Below, one piece after another: positions 34,076 to 42,014 of a stretch of 62,220 nucleotides of DNA. The notes under the pieces were generated by a model. That model saw only the letters and a list, made by a program, of their open reading frames with translations. It ran no database searches and was not told the DNA's origin. The position numbers and the translations under genes were made by a program. The DNA is taken from IMG/VR virus record IMGVR_UViG_3300009609_000004, positions 1-62,220 of that record. The stretch is one strand, 5' to 3'. Numbering within the stretch: the first letter of the stretch is position 1; the number at the start of each line of letters is the position of its first letter. The stretch comes from a virus.

Positions 34076-34582
34076 ATGATACATATCGCCTTCCCCGTAG
34101 ACACAACAATGGATGAGCTTATTGATGCCGCAAGACGCGAGTGGGCGCGAGCCAATATCCAGCAAGATGAAAGTTATTTCGCCTTCGCTCAACGGATCGG
34201 CGTGTCGTACCGCACCGTGCTGCGGTGGATTGGCCGGCAAAGCACGCGGCCCAATATCGTGCGCCGGGCATTGGAGCGACGCAAACCAACCCAGCCGTTC
34301 GATATCGCCGTGCTACCAAAGCCCCTGCAGTGGTCCAATGCCGAGATCCAGACATACTACGGTCCACTCGTGTATGTCGTACTGAAAGATGGCCATGCCC
34401 AATACGTCGGATCTTCAAAGATGGGGGCCTTTCGCTTATTCAATTCACACGACCACGAAGACGTTATTCGTGCAGCCTCCGCGATCCTCTTCTACCGATG
34501 TCCCACACGCGCCGACGCTGCACGTCTCGAAGCACAACTGATCCGACAATACGAGCCACTCTTGAATATCAACAAGACGTAG
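34076..34582 (+). CDS. HTH / GIY-YIG nuclease-like fusion
   Basis: 168 aa. Residues 34-55 (FAFAQRIGVSYRTVLRWIG) are a helix-turn-helix. Residues 98-168 look like a reduced GIY-YIG domain: VYVVLKDGHAQYVGSS stands for GIY-x10-YIG, and the end DAARLEAQLIRQYEPLLN has the conserved Glu and Asn. GIY-YIG enzymes nick or cut DNA; a fused HTH would give specificity, or the domain may have lost activity and serve regulation. An inverted repeat overlaps the region just before its ATG. Confidence 0.72.
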   Translation: MIHIAFPVDTTMDELIDAARREWARANIQQDESYFAFAQRIGVSYRTVLRWIGRQSTRPNIVRRALERRKPTQPFDIAVLPKPLQWSNAEIQTYYGPLVYVVLKDGHAQYVGSSKMGAFRLFNSHDHEDVIRAASAILFYRCPTRADAARLEAQLIRQYEPLLNINKT

Positions 34583-34653
34583 CACCCCCTACCTCCCCAA
34601 CGCTAAATCGGTATACGATACCCATCCATGACAGCCATAGGGTGTATCTCGTA

Positions 34654-35187
34654 ATGCCAGTCTTGGACCGTGCGAACTGGGAAGTCTACGCACAAAACCG
34701 CGCAGCCGGCAAAAATAAGTCTGTAAGTGCTCGTAACGCTGGCTATAGCGATTCATGCGCTCACGTCCAGGCCAGCCGTCTCGAAAAGAAACCTGAAGTG
34801 ATAGCCAGGATAAGAGAGTTATCCGACAGGGCTAATAACATCGCTGTTGCGAATGTGCAGATTTCGCGTGAGTGGGTCTTATCTGAACTCGTATCACTCG
34901 AAGCGATCGCGAAGCAAAAGCAGCAGGTCTCATCCGCCACACGATGCGTTGAACTCGTCGGTAAAGAGCTCGGCATGTTCCAGGACGTCATCCCGCGCGA
35001 GATGTTCAACCTGATGATGGCTTTGATGGGTGCCACGGTGACCAGGTACGTGAGCGATCCCGCAATCCTCGAGCGAATCATCGAAGAGTGGGAGAAGATC
35101 AGCGTGGCTCAACCACGAGAACTCAAAGCCGGCATGGTGGTTGTGTCGAAGGGCGATGAACTCGTACCCGATATCCCGTCTGAATAG
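34654..35187 (+). CDS. Terminase small subunit
   Basis: 177 aa from ATG 34654. The N-terminal helix-turn-helix is that of the small terminase family: FxxNRAAGKNKSVSARNAGYSDS..HVQASRLEKKPEVIARIREL, followed by a helical oligomerisation part (WVLSELVSLEAIAKQ...TRCVELVGKELGMF). TerS rings bind the packaging site and hand DNA to TerL. It lies about 19 kb from TerL, between a regulator and a serine recombinase, which is unusual. An imperfect inverted repeat (GATACCC/GGGTGTATC) lies just upstream. Confidence 0.83.
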   Translation: MPVLDRANWEVYAQNRAAGKNKSVSARNAGYSDSCAHVQASRLEKKPEVIARIRELSDRANNIAVANVQISREWVLSELVSLEAIAKQKQQVSSATRCVELVGKELGMFQDVIPREMFNLMMALMGATVTRYVSDPAILERIIEEWEKISVAQPRELKAGMVVVSKGDELVPDIPSE

Positions 35188-35450
35188 GAAATCGTTATCC
35201 GACGCGCACGGCCTAACTCTAACCCGTGGTCGATCACTATCTATTCCACGCGCATATTGCTGACCATTTTCAGACACAATTCAAAAGCCTCAGGGAAAAA
35301 ACCGGTTTCATCGAACACCCACCCCCTCTCCCGCACTACCCATACATCCCCTCTCTTCATGTCTCCAGGGAGGGGCGGCCCAAAATCACTTAAAACCAAC
35401 TTTTAACCATCGTCTGATAATGGTATTGTTATCCAGACATGGGAGGGTTT
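35188..35450. promoter_or_regulatory. Control region before the serine recombinase
   Basis: 263 bases, no gene. AT-rich near the end, with GATAAtggtattgTTATC (35416-35433) as an inverted repeat and a TATTGT or GATAAT -10-like box; no good -35. This could be a promoter, an operator or a resolvase site. Confidence 0.45.
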
Positions 35451-36020
35451 ATGAAACGAGTAGGGTTGTACGCGAGAGTATCGACGTTGGATGGCCAGAC
35501 GACGGAAACGCAGCTGCGGGAGTTGCGAGTGTTTGCGGAGCGGAAGGGTTTCCAGGTGGTTCGCGAGTACGTTGACGAGGGTGTCAGTGGAGTGAAACAG
35601 AGTCGGCCGGCGCTGGATGAGTTGATGCGCGATGCCAGGATGGGGCTGCTCGATGTGGTCGTGGTTTGGAGATTTGATCGATTCAGCCGGTCAGTGTTGC
35701 ACCTGGTGCAGTCGCTTGAGGAGTTCCGTGCGTTGCAGGTGGATTTCGTGAGCCTGTCGGAGGCGATCGATACGTCAACACCGATGGGCCGGATGATCTT
35801 CACGATCACGGGGGCGTTTGCGGAGTTTGAGCGGAACGTGATTCGAGAGAGGGTTGTTGCTGGGATGGGCCGGGCCCGGGCTGAGGGGAAGCATTTGGGC
35901 AGACCGCGGAGGATCTTTGATCGCGATCGCGCGAAGGAGTTGAAGGCTTCAGGGATGAGCCTTCGACAGATTGCGGAGGAACTGGGGGTTGGGAAGGATA
36001 CGGTGAGGGCGGCGCTGTGA
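35451..36020 (+). CDS. Serine recombinase of the resolvase/invertase family
   Basis: 189 aa from ATG 35451, with GGAGGG four bases upstream. Catalytic Ser11 in YARVST; Arg residues in WRFDRFSRS; SLSEAIDTSTPMGRMIFTITGAFAEFERNVIRERVVAGM is the E-helix block; a C-terminal HTH (MSLRQIAEELGVGKDTVRAAL). Length and order match resolvases and invertases. It may invert or resolve a phage segment. Its stop overlaps the HNH gene. Confidence 0.92.
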   Translation: MKRVGLYARVSTLDGQTTETQLRELRVFAERKGFQVVREYVDEGVSGVKQSRPALDELMRDARMGLLDVVVVWRFDRFSRSVLHLVQSLEEFRALQVDFVSLSEAIDTSTPMGRMIFTITGAFAEFERNVIRERVVAGMGRARAEGKHLGRPRRIFDRDRAKELKASGMSLRQIAEELGVGKDTVRAAL

Positions 36021-36523
36021 CGGATCGTCTCGCAGTTGCGTTGGAATGGGCGGCCACGCTGGCTTCCGGATTAAAGCCCAGGCGTTCACACTCCGCGCTG
36101 GTTCAGGCGGACATCGATCTCGTTGACGCTATCTTCAGGTCCAGGCGATCCAGAGCGCAGGTACGTCATCAGAATCGTAGAGGTCTGAAACTCCAAAGTT
36201 CCGGTGAGTTCACACGCGAGGAGTGGCTGCACCTTGTCGAGTCTTACAGTGGTCGGTGTGCCTATTGTGGCGCTCAAGAACCGATGACAGTTGATCATGT
36301 AATTCCGTTGAGTAAAGGCGGGTCGAACGGCATCGAAAACATTCTCCCTGCATGCAGGCCATGCAACACGAGCAAAGGCACAAAATCAGTGGAAGAATTC
36401 ATCATGGGAAGAAGGGAAAGTGGGGAACTGGTGCGTGCTCACACATCACCTGTATGCAGTCCGGACAAACACGTAAAAAACAACGGGCTTATTTTAAATG
36501 CCACCGATTTCGCGGCAGGATGA
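36017..36523 (+). CDS. HNH endonuclease
   Basis: 168 aa, GTG start in a GTGA overlap. The ββα-metal motif is complete: CAYCG near residue 80, MTVDHVIPLSKGG, then NILPACRPCNTSKG with the second CxxC. Probably a free-standing mobile nuclease. The C-terminal 45 residues after EEFIMGRR look less conserved. Confidence 0.87.
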   Translation: MTDRLAVALEWAATLASGLKPRRSHSALVQADIDLVDAIFRSRRSRAQVRHQNRRGLKLQSSGEFTREEWLHLVESYSGRCAYCGAQEPMTVDHVIPLSKGGSNGIENILPACRPCNTSKGTKSVEEFIMGRRESGELVRAHTSPVCSPDKHVKNNGLILNATDFAAG

Positions 36524-36621
36524 GCGTAGGACGCGTTTTAGTAGTCCGGAAAGGGATGGGCACACTTTGGACCAGAGGGTGTTTTACACGAACGCGAAAG
36601 CGGGTTTACGGAAGCAGGGCG

Positions 36622-36960
36622 TTATTGGGCCTTTTCCGAGTTCCGTCCGGGCAGGTGTTTGCCGCCCGGCTGTAATGATGGGAACCACATCGCCGCCACC
36701 GGTTTCTGTATAGCCGGGGTTTCGCTTCGCTGGCTCCTCACGGTTATCGGAGCGGTCGTGCGCTGGTACGTCCGTTTCCCGTCAGGCAAATCCTGCTTTG
36801 CCCTATTGCGATTTAGCTTCACGGCGGGCCGCCGGTCGGTTTTTTCTGACGACACCCACGCAGAATCACTCCACATGGGGCGTTGAAGTTGCCGGATCAC
36901 CGATGGGGTTGGGGCGGCGGCACTCCTCGTAAATTCGGCCGCAACTCTATCGCGCATCAT
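36622..36960 (-). CDS. Possible basic protein, weak
   Basis: 112 aa open frame, rich in Arg, Thr and Pro (starts MMRDRVAAEFTRSAAAP). It would be the gene after 36996-37361 on the same strand. No fold is recognisable and competing plus-strand frames exist, so it may be uncoded. Confidence 0.35.
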   Translation of the reverse strand: MMRDRVAAEFTRSAAAPTPSVIRQLQRPMWSDSAWVSSEKTDRRPAVKLNRNRAKQDLPDGKRTYQRTTAPITVRSQRSETPAIQKPVAAMWFPSLQPGGKHLPGRNSEKAQ

Positions 36961-36995
36961 TGCAATTCTCAACCCTCTCTGGAACCTCGTTGAAA

Positions 36996-37361
36996 TCACG
37001 ATCGTCGATCTTTCAATGGATTGTGCTGAAACCTTGGCGTCGTCCACCACGCGCCTTTCAGCGGCTTCGGCGGCTTCCTCTCCTGCTCCTGCTGCTGCTG
37101 CTGCCGCTCGAGTTCTTGAACAACCGGCTTTGTCACGAAAATCGTTTGATAGCGGTTGCAAAACTCTCGTACTGTCTTCACCGCATCCAGGAATCGGCCG
37201 GCAAAAATCCAACCACATCGCCGCGTCGAAAGTTCTTCGTTGTCATTAGGAAGTACAAATAGAACTGGGCGTGCGAGTGTGCAGGTTAGCTTGATATCGG
37301 GATCGAAGGAAAACTCGCTGTGGTGGCAGTCGTCGCAGAGCCTTTGTATCGATATCGTCAT
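36996..37361 (-). CDS. Small Cys protein with Gln-rich helix
   Basis: 121 aa. CDDCHHSEF near the start and a further C..C (LTCTLARP...RRCGW) suggest zinc binding; then a helix ending in a run of Gln, and a Pro/Lys-rich tail with GAWWTTPRF. Unknown. Confidence 0.6.
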   Translation of the reverse strand: MTISIQRLCDDCHHSEFSFDPDIKLTCTLARPVLFVLPNDNEELSTRRCGWIFAGRFLDAVKTVREFCNRYQTIFVTKPVVQELERQQQQQEQERKPPKPLKGAWWTTPRFQHNPLKDRRS

Positions 37362-37545
37362 CGTGCTTGCATTTCTGCATATAAAACACTACCATGTCAA
37401 GTGTTTGGTTCCGTGTCGCAGCGGAACCAGAGTTCACTATCTCATCTGCATCGAACCCCGGCCCTTGAAAGCCGGGGTTTGGTGCGTCTGGACCTGTTTG
37501 CACTCCCATGTTGCGGAAACATTCCCGGCGGAACATAATGCGCGC
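37362..37545. promoter_or_regulatory. Divergent control region
   Basis: 184 bases between a leftward and a rightward gene. It contains CACTACCATG (37387-37396), a motif also seen at three other control regions, beside TTGACA on the minus strand, and a strong hairpin AACCCCGGC/GCCGGGGTT at about 37455-37480 without a T run. Confidence 0.45.
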
Positions 37546-37707
37546 ATGGGACCACATGACTTCGAAGTGATCATGGCGCTGCGTGATGCGATCGGAATTC
37601 TCGTTGTGTGCCGGCATCTTTGTCGCGATTACGAGGGCGGCGCGCTGCTTGATCGGGTGCGTCGCCGCGTTCTCCAAGGTTTACCGGTGCAGTCAAGAGT
37701 CCAATGA
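37546..37707 (+). CDS. Small helical protein
   Basis: 53 aa from ATG 37546 (MGPHDFEVIMALRDAIGILVVC). Helical with a basic stretch (DRVRRRVLQG). ATGA overlap with the HTH gene that follows. Unknown. Confidence 0.5.
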   Translation: MGPHDFEVIMALRDAIGILVVCRHLCRDYEGGALLDRVRRRVLQGLPVQSRVQ

Positions 37708-37841
37708 AGCTCTTCGTCAACGTCGCCCAGGCGGTCGCGATCGCTGGCCTCACCCCGCGGCATTTCACGCGGAAGTACGTGGATACCGGCATGCTGAAGC
37801 CGCTTCGCCCTGACTGGACCATGATCCGGTTTCGCGCTTAG
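37704..37841 (+). CDS. Small HTH protein, excisionase-like
   Basis: 45 aa (MKLFVNVAQAVAIAGLTPRHFTRKYVDTGMLKP). The pattern of a winged MerR/excisionase HTH: helix, turn, recognition helix, then LKPLRPDWTMIRF as a wing. With 37546 it makes a two-gene rightward unit inside a leftward arm. It may act as a directionality factor or regulator. Confidence 0.55.
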   Translation: MKLFVNVAQAVAIAGLTPRHFTRKYVDTGMLKPLRPDWTMIRFRA

Positions 37842-38283
37842 CTTCATGGTGATTTGCTTCGTGTACCAATGTCGCGCAGATGGATTCGGCGGTTCGGCCT
37901 TTCGTGGTTACGGTTGCAGTTCGCTTCCCGTTAGATTTAAGCGTCGCCCGCCCAGTCCACTCATTGCCGTCGTCGCTTAACGCCTCGAACTTATCGACAT
38001 AGGTTACTTCGTCGAGATTCAGTGTCACGTAATCCAACCAGCCGGCAGACTCCAGAATGTCGCGGTGTTCATCGCGGAGCCTTAAAGGATGGGAAGGAAT
38101 CAGGGCCGGACTTTTAATCGGCGGCGGCATAGGTGGCGGCTCGGCATCACTCATGTCCACAATGGCAGCACAGGCGAGCGTAAGAATACATACGATAAAC
38201 GCCCTACCGATGAAGTGGTCAGTGTCCACGATCACTCCGTACCACGGGATTTTCTTTCTGGGTGTCGGCCCAAGCGCAATCAT
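37765..38283 (-). CDS. Membrane-anchored HEXXH metallopeptidase-like protein
   Basis: 172 aa. Signal-anchor at residues 24-43. The soluble part ends with ICATLVHEANHHEAKR, an HEXXH zinc motif with a further His and Glu, as in small zincins. Preceding strands (LDYVTLNLDEVTYVDKFEAL) give a compact domain. The last 25 codons overlap antisense with the HTH gene. Periplasmic or envelope action is suggested; substrate unknown. Confidence 0.6.
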   Translation of the reverse strand: MIALGPTPRKKIPWYGVIVDTDHFIGRAFIVCILTLACAAIVDMSDAEPPPMPPPIKSPALIPSHPLRLRDEHRDILESAGWLDYVTLNLDEVTYVDKFEALSDDGNEWTGRATLKSNGKRTATVTTKGRTAESICATLVHEANHHEAKRETGSWSSQGEAASACRYPRTSA

Positions 38284-38735
38284 TTGGCCTCCTTCGTTTC
38301 AGTCGCATGTTTCGCGTCCCATTCAGCTGCGCGTCGTTCGCGTTCCTTTGCCCGTTGCGCATCTTTGATAGGCTCTAGTTCGCGCTCCTTGGCTCGCAAC
38401 AGGAGAGAGTAACGAGCACTTTCAATGGCCTCCTGTAGCGTGTTCTCCCATACGAACCCGAAGCTATCCCGGCTGTATAGCGCGAACTCATACCCATATT
38501 TGCTATAAGCCTCGCGGCCTTGTTCGAACTTGATCGGATAGCCAGTCTCTTGCTCCAGCGCGATTACCTCGGCCGGCCGCGTGTCGACTGGAGCGATAAT
38601 TCTCCCGCGATCTTCACCTGTCGGGAGTTGGATTGTTGTTGTACCCCGCTTCACTTGTCGGTTGATTCCATGTGCCAGCGTTAATAAGAAGCTGACAGCG
38701 AATATCAAAAGCAGAATTCCGTGTGTAATTTTCAT
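38280..38735 (-). CDS. Membrane-anchored protein with charged helix
   Basis: 151 aa. N-terminal hydrophobic segment (ITHGILLLIFAVSFLLTLAHG), a beta part (PAEVIALEQETGYPIKFEQG) and a long C-terminal charged helix. ATGA-type overlap with its neighbours. Unknown. Confidence 0.6.
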   Translation of the reverse strand: MKITHGILLLIFAVSFLLTLAHGINRQVKRGTTTIQLPTGEDRGRIIAPVDTRPAEVIALEQETGYPIKFEQGREAYSKYGYEFALYSRDSFGFVWENTLQEAIESARYSLLLRAKERELEPIKDAQRAKERERRAAEWDAKHATETKEAK

Positions 38736-38953
38736 CAGCTCACCCTCGCCTTCCTGTACGCCAGCACGCGTATCCGGTGCATGACGTCGCTTTCGCCTTC
38801 TTCACGCGGGAATTCTCCGAGGTAATGGAACCGGCCACTGCAGCGCGAGCACGCAGCCTGGTTGCCTTGCGTCTTGCGGTAGATCCGGTGGCGATCTTTC
38901 CCAGAACACTCGTAGAGGTGCAGGTTTGTGGGTTCGTGCTTGGTGTCGATCAT
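38735..38953 (-). CDS. Zinc-ribbon-like small protein
   Basis: 72 aa. YECSGKDRH..Y and ACSRCSGRFHYLGEFP fit a zinc ribbon with C..H and CxxC. Unknown role. Confidence 0.6.
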   Translation of the reverse strand: MIDTKHEPTNLHLYECSGKDRHRIYRKTQGNQAACSRCSGRFHYLGEFPREEGESDVMHRIRVLAYRKARVS

Positions 38954-38956
38954 GTT

Positions 38957-39526
38957 TTAGTCCCAATATGCAGCAGGGTTGCGCCAGTCCGGATACTTCT
39001 CGTCAAGCCACGCTTCGGTCTGCTCGCGGAGTGCGTATTTCGCGTCATAGTCTCCTCCGACTCCGAGTTCATGGATGCGCTGATTGCCGTCCTTGACTGC
39101 CACGACGTTGTCGCCTGAGTAGCCGGCATCGACGCTGTAACGGGTGCTAACGCTCAACGCGGCATTGCGATCGTAGAATGCGGCCTTGTAGAAGATGCTG
39201 GCCCGCTCGCGGCCCTTGTCATCGACAAGTCTTGACCACATCGAATGATCCGTCGCGATTTTCTTCCAGCCGTTCGGCAGCGACGCGTTGATAAACAGTG
39301 GATCCCCAACAACGACTTCGCCGAACTGAACACCGGCCGCTTCCAGGACGGCGCGACCATTCACACCCATACTGGACGGCAGCGTTTCAGACGCGACGAA
39401 GGTACGCTGCCCAGCCGCCTCCTGCCGCTCAATTCCTCCGGGCGTCGAAGCCGCGATAAAGTTTTCGATATTGCCATCGACGAGTGCATTGATTGCCGCT
39501 GGACTGATTCCTTCTTCTTTCTTCAT
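38957..39526 (-). CDS. Phage protein of unknown function
   Basis: 189 aa. It begins with a helix INALVDGNIENFIAASTPGGIERQEAAGQ, which I associate with a family of phage proteins, then a beta-rich part (GWKKIATDHSMWSRLVDDKGRERASIFYKAAFYDR). No enzymatic motif. Confidence 0.65.
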   Translation of the reverse strand: MKKEEGISPAAINALVDGNIENFIAASTPGGIERQEAAGQRTFVASETLPSSMGVNGRAVLEAAGVQFGEVVVGDPLFINASLPNGWKKIATDHSMWSRLVDDKGRERASIFYKAAFYDRNAALSVSTRYSVDAGYSGDNVVAVKDGNQRIHELGVGGDYDAKYALREQTEAWLDEKYPDWRNPAAYWD

Positions 39527-39737
39527 TGGATCTCCTTGTGGTTGATGTTTAAGAGTCGTTCACGCTTTGCCGGTTCACACATCTTCTAAGGCGTCCCGTC
39601 CAGGTGCTGCGGGTTCGTCCCGCCGGGCTGTTCCGCGATGATCTCTTCTCGGCAGTGGAAACAAAAATTCTTACGCTCGTATGATTCTCTTGGCTCCGAT
39701 GACTGCTGAACTCGCCTCGGCGCTGGTTTTCTTTTTT
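39527..39737. other. Gap between leftward genes
   Basis: 211 bases. One leftward frame encodes a short Cys pair (FCFHCREE) and a 19-codon frame overlaps the next ATG, but neither has a supported start. Nothing else is visible. Confidence 0.4.
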
Positions 39738-40376
39738 TCAGAACAGCCCTGTCTTCGTGACAGGCGTGTTGTGCTCGACGCGCTTACTGCAGTCCGTCTT
39801 CGTGAGATCGCAGAATCGGCATTCCTGGAAACTCGGTGCGATCGGCGCCGGCGTTGAACTGGCAATGCGGTCGATCGTGGCGATGATCATTTCGCGCTGT
39901 TTCTTCGGGAGGCAACCGATCTCGAGCCGGTCACCAACGTACTGCAGTTCTCCGCGGACCGGTCGGTCAATGCACGCTGGATGCGTCAGTGGAAGGACCA
40001 TCATGTAGATCAGAACCTGAAAATGATCACTATCGCGCTGCTTTCCGGATTTGCAGTCGACGACAACGATGTCGTCTTCCTTGACCGCCACGATATCGGG
40101 CTTCCCCTGTAGCGTGCATGATCGGCCATTGAGCGTGAATTTGTTTTGATCCTCGACTGTGACCGCGTATCCCTGCTGGCGCAACTCTTCGGCTCGATTG
40201 CGAACCATTTCGCCGTGTCTGGCTGTCCAGGCGATTAGGTCGCCGGACCGAGGCGCTTTCTCGTAGTCTTTGTAGTGCGCCTTAAACCAGGCCGACCATT
40301 CGCAACTCTGCTCGCCAGCAAGAATCTTCGTGATCCATGTGGGCCAGATGTACGGTTCGTTTCTAGGATTGGCCAT
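39738..40376 (-). CDS. Second Cas4-like PD-(D/E)XK nuclease
   Basis: 212 aa, Cas4 size. Asp94 in LQGKPDIV, Asp107-Cys-Lys109 in VVVDCKSG (Cys where Glu or Gln is usual), Q120-x3-Y124 in FQVLIYMM, and Cys25 with C186-x2-C189-x6-C196 for an iron-sulphur cluster. Probably an exonuclease acting on DNA ends. A longer relative lies at 27957. No CRISPR genes are present. Confidence 0.8.
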   Translation of the reverse strand: MANPRNEPYIWPTWITKILAGEQSCEWSAWFKAHYKDYEKAPRSGDLIAWTARHGEMVRNRAEELRQQGYAVTVEDQNKFTLNGRSCTLQGKPDIVAVKEDDIVVVDCKSGKQRDSDHFQVLIYMMVLPLTHPACIDRPVRGELQYVGDRLEIGCLPKKQREMIIATIDRIASSTPAPIAPSFQECRFCDLTKTDCSKRVEHNTPVTKTGLF

Positions 40377-40397
40377 GTTTTCTCCCTTGTTGAGTCT

Positions 40398-40604
40398 TCA
40401 TCGTTTTCCCCGCTTCCTTTCCCTCGCATACGTAAACCCGCGTTCCCACGCCTGGGCCATTGCTGCGTTGGAATAGGGAACGTTTGAGACGCCACGGCCC
40501 TTTTCGCAATCCGATCTGCCACGCTGGAATGCTGCCCGAATTTTGTCCTGCGTGACGCCCGCGTGCGCAAGAGGACCGATACGGCTGGGGTTGATTCGGT
40601 TCAT
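40398..40604 (-). CDS. Rmf/CrpP-like small protein
   Basis: 68 aa. The pattern AFQRGRSDCEKGRGVSNVPYSNAAMAQAWERGFTYARERKRGKR has the G..DC..G....PY......AW..GF layout of the ribosome modulation factor/CrpP superfamily. Rmf dimerises ribosomes. Whether this one binds ribosomes is unknown. Confidence 0.5.
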   Translation of the reverse strand: MNRINPSRIGPLAHAGVTQDKIRAAFQRGRSDCEKGRGVSNVPYSNAAMAQAWERGFTYARERKRGKR

Positions 40605-40801
40605 TGGAGGCCGTCCCGACCGAAATCATTCGATCGCCACGGATCGCTGCTCTGACCGGGCCCGGTTGGTTTATTCGCCTTCTGCCGTTCCTCTAAGGCT
40701 TGTGCGATCCTGTTGAGTTTTTCAACGACAAACACCAGGCATGCGACGATGCACACAAGTGACGTGAGTCCGAGTGCCACAGCGAGTGCGACGTTTCTCA
40801 T
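40601..40801 (-). CDS. Small single-pass membrane protein
   Basis: 66 aa. One transmembrane helix (residues 4-26), then a charged helix and a Pro/Gly/Ser tail. ATGA overlaps both sides. Unknown. Confidence 0.6.
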   Translation of the reverse strand: MRNVALAVALGLTSLVCIVACLVFVVEKLNRIAQALEERQKANKPTGPGQSSDPWRSNDFGRDGLQ

Positions 40802-41055
40802 TTGCGTTTCCTCCCATGCAGACCATCGACGAACTCGCGCCTGGAATCGAGCAGATCGACGTTGAAGTAGGTCTTGTGGTCGGTGAAATAACAGGTGCGA
40901 GTCATGGGGTCGAGTTCACCCTTCGAACTTCTCAGAACCTGAGCGCAGAATGGACGGTAATTACTGCACTGCCCACACGACTTCCCGTCCGGGATCGTCA
41001 TGCTTGCCACAAGATTGCGGGCTTGATCAGGGGTGAGGGTCACAGCTTCTGCCAC
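40798..41055 (-). CDS. Small Cys-rich protein
   Basis: 85 aa. CGQCSNYRPFC and TRTCYF make a four-Cys site likely to bind zinc. Basic end (GLHGRKRK). Unknown. Confidence 0.6.
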   Translation of the reverse strand: MAEAVTLTPDQARNLVASMTIPDGKSCGQCSNYRPFCAQVLRSSKGELDPMTRTCYFTDHKTYFNVDLLDSRREFVDGLHGRKRK

Positions 41056-41219
41056 TTACACATTCGATGCAGGACGTACCACCAGCCAACACTAGAGCGC
41101 CAAAAGTTCGCCTTATCCTCCGTAATAAAACACAGGACCATCGCTGCTCCACACATGAACAAGCAAAGCCTTTGCATGGCCCGTTCGACCTTTGTGTACG
41201 GCGGTCTAATTTGATCCAT
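41040..41219 (-). CDS. Small membrane protein
   Basis: 59 aa from ATG 41219, inside the end of the upstream gene. Hydrophobic Cys-rich segment (LCLFMCGAAMVLCFI), then W-rich WRSSVGWWYVL. Unknown. Confidence 0.5.
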   Translation of the reverse strand: MDQIRPPYTKVERAMQRLCLFMCGAAMVLCFITEDKANFWRSSVGWWYVLHRMCKWQKL

Positions 41220-41847
41220 TCGCAATCTCCTTCAGCTTCCCAATCAACTGCTTCGCCTCCGCTCTGGTAGGACCGATGAGTCCGTGCGTTTCGGAATGGC
41301 GACGGTGACACTGCAGAAACCCTTTGCGAGTGAAGTCGAACTCACTCCCGGCCGGCAGCGTTGCAATTCTCTGAAGCCCCCCAACGTTCTCAATCGCAAA
41401 TTGCGTACGCGCGTCGAACGGCTTCGGTCGAATGAGATAGCCGCCGTTGTACGGCTCCTGAGTCGTGTTCGCCTTCCATCGCTCTGAAAGGCGCACGTCG
41501 AGTCCGATAAACAACGGCTCAATTTGTGTTTCGTTGCGCCAGAACGCATTGAGCACCCATCGCACAAGGTTCCACGCCTTCTCGGCTTCGTACTGGTCGA
41601 TCGCGTCTTCGTGGCCAGTGATCAAAGAGCGAATCTCCCCCGGGACCGGGAAGTGCTTCCCAGTGCGATGCCACTCTTCGAACGCCGCGGCGAGGGCCGA
41701 TACTGGAACGTCCATCAGTGCCTCAAGAAAACTGTCATTGATCGTGTGCAGGTCTTCTGCCTTCCGGTCGTACTTCGGGAAGATGTCGTGAAAGCGTGCC
41801 GTCCATGGGCCAATAATCGCGATACGGAGTTCTTCGTCGGTTGGCAT
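41206..41847 (-). CDS. Possible replication (helicase-loader-like) protein
   Basis: 213 aa. N-terminal helical domain with FPKYD.KAEDLHTINDSFLEALMDVPVSALAAAFEEWHRTGKHFPVPGEI, the look of phage helicase-loader or replisome-organiser N-domains. The rest (AWNLVRWVLNAFW; GFLQCHRRHSETHGL) is unfamiliar. If correct it would recruit the host helicase. No DnaB, primase or polymerase is encoded. Confidence 0.45.
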   Translation of the reverse strand: MPTDEELRIAIIGPWTARFHDIFPKYDRKAEDLHTINDSFLEALMDVPVSALAAAFEEWHRTGKHFPVPGEIRSLITGHEDAIDQYEAEKAWNLVRWVLNAFWRNETQIEPLFIGLDVRLSERWKANTTQEPYNGGYLIRPKPFDARTQFAIENVGGLQRIATLPAGSEFDFTRKGFLQCHRRHSETHGLIGPTRAEAKQLIGKLKEIANGSN

Positions 41848-41987
41848 TATTTTGGTGACCGTTTTCGCAGTGGCGTTCGCTTTCCTTGTTTCAGAAGTTC
41901 GGCCTCCAGCCTCTTCACCAGCGCCCAGAGGGATGCGATCTCAATGCGTTGACTCTCGATGATTTCGTTCAGTCGCTTAGTGGTCAT
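41847..41987 (-). CDS. Small coiled-coil protein
   Basis: 46 aa (MTTKRLNEIIESQRIEIASL then a basic end). TAATG overlap with the next gene and GAGGT upstream support it. Unknown. Confidence 0.55.
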   Translation of the reverse strand: MTTKRLNEIIESQRIEIASLWALVKRLEAELLKQGKRTPLRKRSPK

Positions 41988-42014
41988 TTGGTTACCTCTT
42001 CGTGGTGGTCGGAC

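Noticed and set aside
36498-36713. Plus-strand frames after the HNH gene
   Set aside because: Short, without ribosome sites or recognisable pattern; only the weak leftward ORF at 36622 was kept.
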